Shown one piece after another: positions 36,803-47,515 of a stretch of DNA of 64,000 nucleotides. Numbering within the stretch: position 1 is the stretch's first letter; each line of letters begins with the position of its first letter. Origin of the DNA: Ascochyta rabiei (Eukaryota; Ascomycota; Dothideomycetes; Pleosporales; Didymellaceae). The position numbers and the translations under genes are program-made. The DNA lies in NCBI RefSeq assembly GCF_004011695.2, contig NC_082416.1, positions 496,001 to 560,000 on the forward strand, given 5' to 3'. The notes below the pieces were generated by a model, which was not told where the DNA came from, did not search any database, and was given only the letters and a program-made list of their open reading frames with translations.

Positions 36803-37231
36803 ATGGCTCACAGCAGTCCACCTCCGCAATGATCGTCAGGAACAACGGACCATTTGCGAGCTCCGCACACACCTTTACATCAAACCCACGCGACAAAGCT
36901 CAACCACCAGGGGGAGCATGGCCAGATGCACATCACACCGAGCTTCCGTGCTCGTTGACAAAGTCAGATCCACCAATCTCAAGGTAATGGCGGACGTCCA
37001 GGAAGTCCACCCAGCTACTACATGGTCAACGGCCAGAAACATCACGTCCATCTACTTCAACATGACCCGACACATGCTCACCGAGACTATTTCGAAGACA
37101 AAGTCTCGCATGCACTTCTTTGTGCGTCTGATGATGCCTTGCACGACATCACCGTTCTTGGCAAACCCCACCCGTTTCAACAGCAACACGAACATGTCAG
37201 GATAGTCACGACCACGGCCGATTTGGCATAG
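36803..37231 (+). pseudogene. Decayed coding tract with two in-frame TGA codons
   Basis: From the ATG at 36803 one frame runs to TAG at 37229-37231 and reads like real protein, but meets TGA at 36830-36832 and again at 36956-36958. Between and after these it contains THATKLNHQGEHGQMHITPS, GGRPGSPPSYYMVNGQ, HAHRDYFEDKVSHALL and DDALHDITVLGKPHPFQQQ: His/Gln-rich but well structured. Both TGAs would fit CGA (Arg) changed by C-to-T at CpG. Coding-like pieces continue in other frames to about 38140 (ITEPV-like and NLPWNYTNAIFYETV near 37330), suggesting frameshifts too. I do not recognise the protein. Chance is the alternative, since no homologue can be checked. Confidence 0.45.
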
Positions 37232-38544
37232 CTGTAACCGAACCGGTTCACCACGAACAAAATGTGTTTCGGATAGGGAGAGCTATGCAAACCGCACCTC
37301 TACAACCCAACCTTCTCTGAATCTGCCATGGAACTACACCAACGCCATCTTCTATGAGACTGTGAGAACGGCACTAGTCGAGCCCCTACGATTTCCTACG
37401 TCATCCCTCGTGTTTACTACCCACCAGGTGTACGTCGCACAAGACCTGCACTCACTGCACCATGTGCATGGCTAGCCATCATGTCTTGCATAACTCAGCT
37501 AGGATAAGTGCATTCGAGCTACATGCCGCGACCCACATCTAGAACCACGACGCAGTCGGACGACGTTCAACAATGACCTTACCGATCAGTGCACAGTACA
37601 ACTACTCAGAAAACTTTTGATATCGCCATGAGTACGTTGGCGCCGTTGATTCGAGCGTGTCCCTAAATATTGTACCGCATATGCAAACAGTCTGCAGTAG
37701 CATCTCTCCTATCATCGGTCTCTTCGTCCAGACTCACTCCTAGCTTCATGCGGCAGGTCTTCATCCGCAGCCCGGAGCCGCGACAGCCCACATTCACTTG
37801 TCTTGTACCACCTCAGCCTTCGACAGTCAACAGCCTGGTTGGCAGGATCTGCTCGTCCCGCTCGATCTCTGGTGCCGCCCGCAGCACAAAAACCTCCACG
37901 CCAACCGATGTGACAAGCCCAGGATCCCCGTTTCTTTGCGAACTAGGATCTGCGTACTACAGACCGCCTTTTCTCCGTATGCCATCGCCCGGCGGCTATC
38001 AGCGCAATCGATCTTGATCGGCCGTTCCTTGCGGCAACATCTGCAGGCGCATGCTACACAACGTATCTGTGACAACTGGGAGCGCTGTCGTTACGGTTTG
38101 CGCTGCCTGCCAACGGGTGTCTCTGGCTTCTTAATCTGACAATGCACGAGTTCTGCACAAGAGAGCAGTAGCAGGCCTGTCTTGAGCTTTAGCCGCGCAA
38201 CAGCATCTAGCTTGACGAGGCCGCAATCGCTTGATGCTGTTGTTTTGGCGGAATCACACAGTCAAGGATGCCTCGCGACAGCAACACCCTTGCCTTGGCA
38301 CAAACAATGATCGCATGGGCAGCAGAAGCGAGGAATGCTTCGCAGCGGAAAGCTATCGGACCTTTACCGCTCGTTCACAACTTGCAGACGACATATGGCA
38401 TACCGCATATGACAGATGTCAGATGTCAGAATGTATTGCAACCCTCCCCCATGCACGTCTTTACACACGCATGAAACAGTAACAGCAACTGTCACATCAA
38501 CAGCAGTGCTTCCCGACCACGCCTGGAAGACAGCCCTCATCCAG
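37232..38544. other. Possible continuation of decayed gene; no intact ORF
   Basis: Short coding-like stretches occur in different plus-strand frames (for example near 37309-37470 and 37798-38139), with stops between. They may be eroded exons of the tract at 36803. The last part is the 3' flank of the minus-strand DNA glycosylase gene. Confidence 0.35.
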
Positions 38545-40466
38545 CTATTCCAGCACCTCGGTCTCCACATCTGCAATCCGCCACATATACCACATGAACA
38601 AGGACCTTTGGGACAAATTAGCTGTGTAACAGTCAAGAGCGCGTGTGCCAAAGCGCTACAAAGCGCCGGAGATGAACGCACCGGTAGGGCGAGAATCGGC
38701 TCGCTATCGACAGCATCTCTGCCTCGGACATGTATCTGCGCACATTGCACGTCAGCGTCTTGTCGTGCTACGTCCACGCCAGAACGATCCGCGGGAGCCA
38801 CCGCACGATACGAAGATGAAAAGAGCATGGGGAAGGTAGTACATACTTCCACTTGCCACCCTTGTTCTTCAGCTTGGAGATGTCGCGGCCCATGTATGCG
38901 GCCATGCCTCGTCTGTGGCACGTTAGCAGAGTCTTCCCTGTTGCTGGTCGTGCTCCTGCTTCTGCTGCCGTTGCCAGTCTTGCTGATGCTGTGCTAGGCT
39001 CGCGGACTGGGATGCCCCTTCACTTTGCGCGCGCTCTCAACGCTCGCTGTCGTGGAGATGGGGTCTCCGCTGAGACGCAGAGTCTGTACAATCGCACAGC
39101 AGCAGCAACAACAAGATGCTCAACGCGGACAGTAGCCAAATCTGCGCAGGGGGAGCAAAGAAAGCAAAAATAGAGATAGACGGGGGAGAAAACTCACTGC
39201 ACGCCCAAATCTCCCGTACTAAAAACATCCATCCGTTTCAACCCAAAACACGCAAACATCTCCACACTCCACCGCCCCAGCCCGCGCACCGCCACCAGCT
39301 GCTCAATTAGCGCCTCGTCGCTTGCGCTCACCAACCCCTCAGCCGTCAAGGCCCCCGATGCGAACTTCTCCGCCAAACCCGTGATGTACTCTGCTTTGCG
39401 CTGCGAGAGGCCGGCGGTGCGCAGCGTGGGGATGTCTTTGCTCAGAACCTGGGACGGGGCGGGGAAGGCCGGGTGCGTGTCTGGGAAGAGAGAGGTAAAT
39501 CTCCTGCGGATTGAGGAGGCGGCTTGTCCGGATACCTTTGAGGTGGTTAGTACTGCGTAGCTGTCTTCTTTAGCTTTCGACGATGTACATCGGTCAAGGT
39601 AGATTCTCCAGTCCACACCATCCCAACTCTACACGCCTCTCAAGCCCGTTGTACAAGTAGGTATAGCAAACGAAAAAAACACATACCTGCTGTCCGATAA
39701 TCCCACTGGCCAGCGCCGTAAACGGATCCACCACCTCCCCCAACCCGGCGGGACTAAACACCTCGCACCGCTTGTTAGCAATCAACCCCTCCAACTTGCC
39801 CGTCTCGTCCGCACGCACTAGAAACGCCTCGGCGTCCCGCAACAGCGTGTCCACCGTCGCATTGGCCGGCTTGACAGGCGATCCCACGTCCGGCGGCAGC
39901 GGCGCCTTTGCTTTCCGCGCCTTCTTGGCCGGCGACTCGCCGGCCGCGACGACGGCGACGTGGGGGTTGTTGGGGGAGAGGAGGGGCGCGTTGCTCAGAT
40001 GTGGGGATACGGGGCGGGCGTGGTCAGAGGCGAGGGTGTCGAATACGTGGAGTGAATATTTTCTCCCGGCTGGGGGTTTCGACAGCACAGCTGACGGGGC
40101 TGGCGTGGAGGGTGCAGGTTCCGCTGGCGAGCTGTTGTTTGTTTTCCGGCGCCGCTTGGGGGGGAGCGCGGGTGAAGGGGGGTCCGCGGCGGGGGGCGCA
40201 TCTGCTGGGACGGGCAAGGGCTCTACTCGCCTTGCGACGTCGGGGTATTTCGACTCCCCGACGTCTGATCCGTTGGCTTGCACATCTGTCGCTGATCCCG
40301 TGGTTTTTCGTTTCCGCGGTGCGCTGGCTTTCTTGGCTACTGCGCTGGCCTGCTTGGGCACTGTACTGCCCTTCCCAGCCCCGACTATCTTTTTCACTAT
40401 GTTCCCAGGCTCCGAAGTTACGGATTCTTTCTTCAACGCATTTCTCGATGACCGCCGCAGAGACAT
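38545..40466 (-). CDS. mag1: DNA-3-methyladenine glycosylase, Mag1/AlkA type (HhH-GPD)
   Basis: Base-excision repair enzyme that removes alkylated purines. Exons 40466-39687, 39535-39198, 38912-38847, 38735-38682 and 38605-38545 join in phase to 432 aa. The first 150 residues are a basic, Pro/Ala-rich tail with several Lys/Arg clusters (KKASAPRKRKTTG; PPKRRRKTN) that suit nuclear import. The catalytic domain has DPFTALASGIIGQQVSGQAA, the helix-hairpin-helix LVAVRGLGRWSVEMF, the catalytic Asp in VFSTGDLGVQRGMAAY and the closing RFSPYRSLFMWYMWRIADV. The long N-terminal extension is larger than in yeast Mag1. A premature stop would appear if the last 76-bp intron (38681-38606) were retained. Confidence 0.93.
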
Positions 40467-41389
40467 GGTGTACTCTCCGACCAGTGTTTGCCTGCGGAAA
40501 AGGATGGGCTTACGTCATGTGTGAGTTGGAGATGCGTACAGCCTGACTACTAATTATGATTGACTTACTATGGCGTTGCGGTTCGTTAGTGGTGAGATTT
40601 TACCTAGAAGCATGAATTGTACTGGTTCGGAGATGTGCTGTTGGAGCTTGACGCGATGCACGGGGATGCTGGGGGGGGGTGTTCACGCTTACGCCAGGTC
40701 ACGTGATGGCGCGAGTGCTGACAGAGCGACCGAACGTCTGTGCAGAAGGTTATTGCTGGGAACATGTTTCCATATATTGCTTGGTGTTTGGATATTTCTA
40801 CCATGCTGCTGTTGGAGATTGGTAGTACTGGCGGTCCTGCAACTCAATGTTACGGACAGCTTGAATTCAGTACAAGGTAACTGGGACGTACTTGTGTGTA
40901 TCCAGCAAGTACAGATGTCACGAGACAACTGGGCTTAGATAACAAACCGCATGTAATTGTTTCCAATGTCTCTGTAAACCGATCCGATTTAAGCCTTAAC
41001 ATGTAGTATGTGAGCTTGTGTACGGTATTCTACTGGTATATACTAAAAACCAACGTACAGCGTATCCTGCACTATAGTTTCCTTTGAGTAAAGACGTGCA
41101 CTGAAGAGGGCTTTATAATGGTAAGCGTACTTGAACATTCTCTCACGTCCTCTGCGCTATGACTTCGTCATACGCCCAGTTACACGCCCCATTATCCACC
41201 CATATTCTGACTGAAATCACTACCACTCGACCACCTCTCCACCATATCCCATAAGCAGAGTCAATAACTCGCAAACAAGAGTAAGAGACCGCCAAACCGG
41301 CAGTCTCCGACTCCAAGAAACCCACATGAACAGCTACAGAATACAAAGACGCATAAGCACGAGCAAGAGGGAGTAGATACATCCAAACA
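40467..41389. other. Intergenic, no supported gene
   Basis: Upstream region of the glycosylase gene and 3' flank of the next minus-strand gene. An 86-codon minus frame at 41143-41403 could be an alternative last exon of that next gene if a more distant acceptor at 41405 were used, but the nearer acceptor gives a more typical intron. Confidence 0.4.
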
Positions 41390-43664
41390 TCAAACCCACA
41401 CACCCTGATCCTTCAACAGAGCACGAACAAAGACCCCAAACCACCTAGCCACCAAAAAGGCCATCGCCACCAACGCAGTCCTCACATGTTTGTAGGGAAA
41501 GACTCACCATTCCGCCGTGGGCCACTCTGTAACCGCTCTCTCTCCGTCACTCACCTCGTGATGCTTCTCCTGCCTACCAGCGCCATACCCCACCACCACC
41601 TTCCCATCCCTATCACCGCCCACTCCCGGCCGCAGCACCGTGACGAACACATCGGCCTCGTACCCGCACGTGCGCAGCGCCGGGGCGTATCCAGCGTCAA
41701 TCTTCGGCGCAAGCCTGGCGTACGTGGGCTCTGCATTGTCGAGGTCCGTGGACGCGGTCGAATGCGGGGTGGGAGCGGCGACGTGGAGAGGGTTATTTTG
41801 GTGGACATGCGCGAAGCCCTGGCGGTGCAAAGGAGATGGAGCTGTGGTTTGTACGGCTGCGTCTGCGAACTGTAGTCGGGCGGGTGTATTTGGGCTCAGC
41901 ACGGCGATGGTAGATGCATATATCGGCGTATCAGCGCAGTCCGAGTCAGGGTCTGAAGCTAGGTCATCTGGGACTACAAAGAGAGAGCGCAGCGCTTGTC
42001 CTGCTTTGCGGATGCGTTGTGTCAGCGGAGCTGCGAGGTGTTGCTTTGGTGCAGTTCCGACACATGGTGAGGGTACCGAGAGGTGAGCGAAGATGCGCTG
42101 CCATTTCCCCGGGTCGCGAGGTTCGAGGAGTGCGCTGTATATGGCGTAGCTGGTGGGTTGGCTGATGGCGTTGCGGATGGAGGGTTCGTTGGTGAGTATC
42201 TACTTTCGTTGTTAGTCTTCACGGGGTTTGTTGGACATCAAGGTGGGTACTCGCTTTGTATCCACACATGGCTGCTGCGGCGCGGACTGTTTGGTCCATC
42301 GCGGTGCCGTATCGCCAGGTCTGCCGTTTGTGGTGCTCTTCGCTGATTTCGCCTGCTTCGAAAGCTCTTTGGATCACCCGTTGCTGCTCGTGGTGGTGCT
42401 TCACAATGTCGATCAGCTCGGCGTAGAAGGCACTTTCTGGGCTCAAAGCATTCTCATTGGGTAGACCGTGAAGTGCCTCTTTGTTGTCGCAAATATCGTT
42501 CTGCCGTCGTTGATCTTGTGGGATCGGACGTCTTTCGAGGCGTTGTTCGAGGTGCTCCTGCTGCTGGAGCCGAGTGTCTACACTGAGATCGTCAGTAGCG
42601 CAAGATCGGGAATCCCATTCTCGGGTGCGGATGTTGAGGTCGTCTGCTGCCTTGCATTCATTGGCGTTTGTTGGCTTTACTCTGCTTGAAGTAGTATCAC
42701 ATGCAGTACGTGGAGGGATGGTGTGAGATTCCTGATTGCTGCTAACACAACCGTTTACGGTACGCCCTGGCGTTTTGATATGATACAGACTAAGCCGCTC
42801 AGGTCGTAGCGAGCGGAGTATCTCTTCAGTATCGAAAGGCCCATCGTCTTCCATCCCCCTCTCAGCAGGTCTGTCGTTCTTCAGCACTGGCTCGGGCGGG
42901 CTTTCCCCTGGCGGCAGAGCAGGTAGTTTGTCCCATTTCCTGTCGACTCGCATCTTCTGCGTTGTTGGCTTCATGTCAGGCTTTTCAGACTTTAAAATTC
43001 CAGCTGTTGTTCTGCCAGAACTACGCAATCCATTGTTTTTGGGCAACGCAAGCACATCACCGTATCCCGTTTGCGAGTCACCTAGTGCACTCGGTCTGTT
43101 GACAAGGCTGCCTGCTGTGGCGTAGTCGATTGGCGGAGCGGTAGGAGCAGCCTTGATTACGTCTGGGTTGCCGTAGATTTCTGCGAATGGATTGCTCGTG
43201 ACTGGTCGAGGCTGTACGGTGTTGAAAGCTGGAACAAGAGTGGGTAGTGGTGATGAGGTGCACTCAGTAGTATTGCAGTCTTGGCATCGTGAAGTTGGCG
43301 GATGAATATTGTTGACATCATATCCATTGGGGAACGGTGGTCTTGGTGCAGCATCGAAAGAACTGTTGCCCTCGCGCAATTGCATAAATCTTGAAGCTGG
43401 TGGTAGTACGTTCAGAGCCGACGTTGGTTGTGGTGCCCCAATCTTTCTGCCCTTGTACGTGACCGCTGTGTCACACTCTCTCCCTTTGCCCTTGTCCAGC
43501 TTCTCGTTCACGCCTTGGTCTTTTCCGAGCCACCGAAAAACGTCAATCTGACGTTGGCCGGCACCGCCTCTAAGCCGTGCTCTTGACATGACTTGTACGT
43601 CCCGACTCATTCTCACGTTCTCGGTGGGCCGCCTATCTAGATCTAGCGACACAGCCGCGCGCAT
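41390..43664 (-). CDS. Hypothetical protein, about 718 aa, with GC-AG intron
   Basis: Exons 43664-42255, 42199-41508 and 41444-41390. Intron 1 (55 bp) must use a GC donor (AAA|GCGAGT) to keep the frame; intron 2 (63 bp) has a strong GTGAGT donor. The first 400 residues are charged, Pro/Ser-rich and disordered. A helical segment follows (FYAELIDIVKHHHEQQRVIQ; GEISEEHHKRQTWRYGTAMD), then a folded part across the exon 1-2 junction (AAAMCGYK|ILTNEPSIRNAI; LLEPRDPGKWQRIFAHL) and a more acidic and variable C-terminal half ending near a hydrophobic WWFGVFVRALL tail. The family is not recognised. Without intron 2 the protein would stop one codon later, so the C-terminus is uncertain; several in-frame ATGs near the start are alternatives. 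Confidence 0.6.
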
Positions 43665-44227
43665 ATCTTTTAGTAGCGAGAGCAGGCTTGGGGTTCGAGC
43701 TTCAAGCCTGAGTTGCTGGATGACTCTTGATGTGTGGATGGGATTCTGGCGTCGTGATTGGGGAGTCAGAGGCGACCTCGATAAACGAATATCCTAGTAC
43801 CTGCGTATTCCGAGTGGACACGAACTAGGTCATGAACGGGACCTGTTCATTATCGTGGCAGTGAAGTGTGCGATGTCGGCTTGTGAGTTGGACCTCACAA
43901 TTCAAGACCGGGCTGTTCACTAGCTCAGAGCGTCGCCAGCGTTTGCTGGGCAGAGCACCTGAGCGAGAGTTTGGAACGGTCGAGAATCTTGTAAATGTAT
44001 TGGCGATACAAAGTCATGTAAGATAGCCGCAACCCCAATATACCGTTGGTGCCCTATTTAACGCCCAAAGCTCTGATGCTGCCGCGTGCTGCGCGAGATG
44101 ATGCTGAGATGTATGTACACGTGTGTGAGAAGGAAAACCGGAATGCTCACTGGGATATCGTGCCCACTGCTTTGCTAAACGCCCTGAGGATCCCATTCTC
44201 TGCCTGGAAATGCGCTGCTTGCTGTAA
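43665..44227. other. Intergenic, no gene seen
   Basis: Upstream of the 718-aa gene and 3' flank of the carrier gene. No supported frame. Confidence 0.5.
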
Positions 44228-45639
44228 TCAGCTTCGTCGGTACTCGCTGTCCTCGTCTTGTATCCTGTTGCCCTCGGATTTTAGCTTCAGGTGGAGGAGT
44301 TTCAGTGACTCAAACGTCATCATAGTGGTCACTGCTGCTGGCACAGCGCGGACCATGTTGGTGCCCATGCCGTTGTAGAAGGCTCTCCAGCCTTCTTCCT
44401 GGAGGATGACGGTGCATGTTTTGAGGACACCACGATATCTGGGCATGTTGATCATGCCGTCTGAGGAGGCCGTTCCCGGGGGGCGGGTCTGGTGGCCGAC
44501 TCCGTGTCGGCCTCCTTGGAAAGAGACGTGGTCGTGTGAGGCAGAGGGAAGAGAGCGCTGCTGTGTTTGCAATCGAGTGCGCAAGACCTCGTGTGGGTAG
44601 GTGGCGGTGGTTGCGCACACTTTGCTGAGCACGGTGGCGGCCATGATGCCGAACCAGTGCACTTCCTCCGACCTTGCTCCTGCCTGGCCCATCTCCAGGC
44701 CGGTAAACTTCATCTTCAGGAACTCGTACAGCGGGAACTGGATGGCGACGTGGGTGAGGCCGAGCAGAGCGGGCGAGAGACCAGAGTAAAAGGATGCAAT
44801 GCCTTCGGTGGCATACATTTTGCGAAAGGCGTCGAGGGTGTTCCTGTAGTGCCAGGGCGGGCGGTGCTCTGGCGAGGCGCGAGCACTGACCTGCGACATG
44901 AGCCTGGTCTTGACGACCCAGATGGGGTTGGTGACGAAGGTCGAGGAAGCGCCTGCTGTGATGGAGGCGATTGTGCGCGCGAGCCATTTGTTCTCTGTAA
45001 ACACGACGCGTCAGCAAGGCAAGCGGAGTCGAGTGGAGTCGAGGGCGCACGAGACGACTGACCCATGCGTTCGTTGAGCAGGTCCTTTGTGGACTCGTAG
45101 GTGCTCATGTAGACGGCCCAGGTGGGGATGTAGCCCAGCAGCATGGGGCCGAGGCCTCTGTACAGGCCGCGCAGGCCGTCGTCGAGCCAGATTGTGCGTG
45201 CGGTGCCGGTGAGGCCCTTGTAGACGACGCGCGCAGGGCCCTGGTAGGTGCGTGGGCGGAAGGAGCCCTGGGCCTGCAGGCGGGTCTTGATCACGTCGAG
45301 CGGGCAGGTGACGATGCCGGAAGCGACACCGGCCGAGGCCCCGCACAGCGCATTGACGGGCCCGTCGGGCAGCCTGGAGATGTAGACGGCGAGGGCGCGA
45401 AAGGGCGTGCTCCCAGTGCTGCCAGTGCTGCCAGTGCTGCCAGTGCTGCCAGTGCTGCCAGTGCTCCCAGTGCTCCCAGTGCTCCCAGTGCTCCCAGTGC
45501 TCCCAGTGCTCCCATGGCTCCCATTGCTGCGCTCGGGCGTGGCGGCCATGTCGCGCGAGGAGGGGGCGGCAGCGGGCGGCGCATCATACCGCTCGGAGAC
45601 GATCCTCGGGGACGGCGGCTCGGGGTTGTGTTCAGACAT
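44228..45639 (-). CDS. Mitochondrial carrier, NAD+/pyrimidine-nucleotide subfamily
   Basis: Six-helix inner-membrane carrier (SLC25). Exons 45639-45063 and 44994-44228 give 447 aa. The three Px(D/E)xx(K/R) signatures are CPLDVIKTRLQAQG, NPIWVVKTRLMSQ and YPHEVLRTRLQTQ. The second one, with NPIWVVKTR, is typical of the yeast Ndt1/Ndt2 (NAD+) and Rim2 (pyrimidine nucleotide) group; NAD+ transport seems more likely, but sequence alone does not prove it. Two unusual parts are an N-terminal extension with eleven GST tripeptides encoded by a 9-bp minisatellite, and a 40-residue insert after the third signature (about SLPSASHDHVSFQGG). Start is the first ATG (MSEHNPEPPSP). Divergent to QCR7 across about 660 bp. 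Confidence 0.88.
45411..45510 (-). repeat. 9-bp coding minisatellite (Gly-Ser-Thr)11
   Basis: Eleven tandem 9-bp units (CCCAGTGCT or GCCAGTGCT on the plus strand) that encode (GST)n in the N-terminal extension of the mitochondrial carrier. Units fall in two blocks that differ by C/G at one position, so the array has grown by local duplication while keeping the frame. Confidence 0.95.
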
Positions 45640-46298
45640 GGAGGGCGCTGCAGTCACGGCGAGGTTAGAGCCATGCTGTGACTGGGCAAGCGGGAGAAGG
45701 CAGGAGGGGTCCGTACTGGCCGTCGTCCCCTATGGCGTGCCTCAGTGTGCGGAAGCCCCGCAGCACTCGAGTAGCACAGTAGCTAGCGGATGGGCAGCTC
45801 CATGGACGGGCGGGGCGGGGAAGGGCGCGCGCGGTGGGAGGAGCAGCGGAGCGAGGGCGGCGCGGTGGGAGGAGCAGCGGAGCGAGGGCGGCGCGGTGGG
45901 AGGAGCAGCGGAGCGAGGGCGGCGCGAGGGCGGCGGACGGCGGCGGACGGCGGCGCGAGGGCGGACGGCGGCGGAGGACGGGGCGGACGGGGCTCGGCAC
46001 GGTCAAGGGGCTGCTCGGGGGGTCGTGGAGGCGGCGTCGTGCGTGCGTGCTGGTCGGCCCTGGGACGTCACAGAGGCACGGCGGCAGAAGCGTGGGCGAG
46101 CATGCCCTGTTGTGCGGGCCTGCCAAGCGTCGTGTTCGGGGCTAGCGCCGTGGGCAGCCAATTCGCGCCCTCGCGAAATGGATGACAGCCACCCGGGAAA
46201 CTTCACCTTCGACTTCGACTCCGACTCCGACTTGGACTCTCCATTGCTGGCCCGCCGCACCCCTCGATCACCCGCACCGCCCGTCGACCCCCGCAAAC
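45640..46298. promoter_or_regulatory. Bidirectional upstream region, carrier / QCR7
   Basis: The 659 bp between the divergent start codons of two mitochondrial-protein genes. It is strongly GC-rich, with three perfect 31-bp tandem units at 45829-45921 followed by CGGCGGACGGCGG repeats to about 45990. Long open frames here are by-products of the lack of AT-rich stops. Confidence 0.5.
45829..45921. repeat. 31-bp tandem repeat, three copies
   Basis: Three apparently identical units (45829-45859, 45860-45890, 45891-45921), each with core GGTGGGAGGAGCAGCGGAGC. They lie in the shared upstream region of the carrier and QCR7 genes. The identity suggests recent duplication. Confidence 0.93.
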
Positions 46299-46921
46299 AT
46301 GTCCGCGCCGTCTCTCGCCCCCATGATCATGAAGCGCCCGTGGCTGCAGCGCTGGATGAAGCCCCTCGCCAACTGGTACACCAACGCCGCCGGCTACAGG
46401 CAGCTGGGCCTGAGGTACGCTGCACCCCTCGAGACACCGCACGAGGGCCGAATTGCGTTGTTTGGGAGGCAGAGGGGATGGATTGGATGGGGGCATCACG
46501 CACGGCGAACCTGAGCTGACGGATTGCCTCACAGGGCCGATGACCTGCTCCCCGAGGAGAACGACGTCGTCCACACCGCCCTCAAGCGCCTCCGACCCCA
46601 GGAGGCCTACGACCGCGTCTTCCGTCTGCGCCGCGCCTTCCAGGTACGCACACGCGCCAGTGGGACGTGAAGAGCACGAGGCTAAGATATCGCAGCTGTC
46701 CATGAGCCATCAGCTCTTGCCCAAGGAGGAGTGGACCAAGGTCGAGGAGGCACGTCCGAACAAGCCATGGCAGCCATGGGTGAGACCAGGCTAACAGGAT
46801 CCAGGACACACCCTACCTCACCAAGTACATCGAGGAGATCGAGACCGAGATGGCCGAGCGCGAGGACCTCGAGGCCATGGTCATCTCCAAGAGGCAGAGC
46901 AACGCCAACGCCGGCCACTAG
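46299..46921 (+). CDS. QCR7: Ubiquinol-cytochrome c reductase subunit 7
   Basis: 14-kDa subunit of respiratory complex III on the matrix side of the inner membrane. Exons 46299-46414, 46535-46643, 46696-46749 and 46805-46921 give 131 aa, close to yeast Qcr7 (127). Clear family blocks are KRPWLQRWMKPLANWYTNAA, GYRQLGLRADDLLPEEND, ALKRLRPQEAYDRVFRLRRA, SHQLLPKEEWTKVEEDTPYL and EEIETEMAEREDLEAM. The last intron (46750-46804, 55 bp) has a GC donor (GAG|GCACGT); the only nearby GT donor would delete the conserved VEE. It contains a CTAAC branch-like site close to the acceptor. Start is the first ATG (MSAPSLAP). Confidence 0.96.
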
Positions 46922-47515
46922 ATGTACATATCGCAATGTGTGAGAGAGCGCCGTGTATGAGGAAGCAGATGAACGAGTGCCAGCGTTGTGCCATAGAGTG
47001 TATAACACAACATCTTTCCAATTTGATACCGAACTTTGGCCGTTTCCTTGCAGTACCCCTTCCTCCTTCCTTCTTTCCTTCCTTCCTTCTTTCCTTCCTT
47101 TCTTCTTTCCTTCCTTCCTTCTTTCCTTCCACTCTTAAAACAAGAACTTTTAAAAGTGGCACACTCCTCATCCACCTAGGCTCAGCAACTACCTCCTTGT
47201 CGCAGTAGAGAAATAGGCCGACATAACGTGGCTCAGAGGGGCAAGCAACTGTGCGTACAGATACCACCTTTTTGGCTTCAAGTATCCTATTGTGTACATT
47301 GTGTCGGGAACAAAGCTCCAGCTATGCGCTCTCTCCGTGCCGTGATGATGATACAGTCGTTACCCATACAAATAGTTTTGCGAACACAACCTAGCCAAAT
47401 ATCGTACAACACTCGAAACCTCTGCTTGTGCCCTTCCTCTGCGCTGGAGACGGGCGAAGAATCCAATGAGCTGAGAGTGCCCCGTAACGCCGGGAAGGGC
47501 TTCATCGTAAATCCG
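46922..47515. other. Convergent 3' flanks
   Basis: 3' flank of QCR7 and of the DJ-1-like gene. It holds the (CTTC)n microsatellite and a short inverted repeat TTAAAA...TTTTAAAAG near 47136-47155. No gene is seen. Confidence 0.5.
47063..47130 (+). repeat. (CTTC/CTTT)n microsatellite
   Basis: About 68 bp of imperfect CTTC repeats with CTTT interruptions (CTTCCTTCTTTCCTTCCTTC), about 140 bp after the QCR7 stop. Confidence 0.92.

Noticed and set aside
45407..46519. 370-codon plus-strand ORF
   Set aside because: It is antisense to the (GST)n repeat and then runs through the GC-rich promoter repeats into QCR7 exon 1 in the wrong frame. High GC and 9-bp periodicity keep it open.
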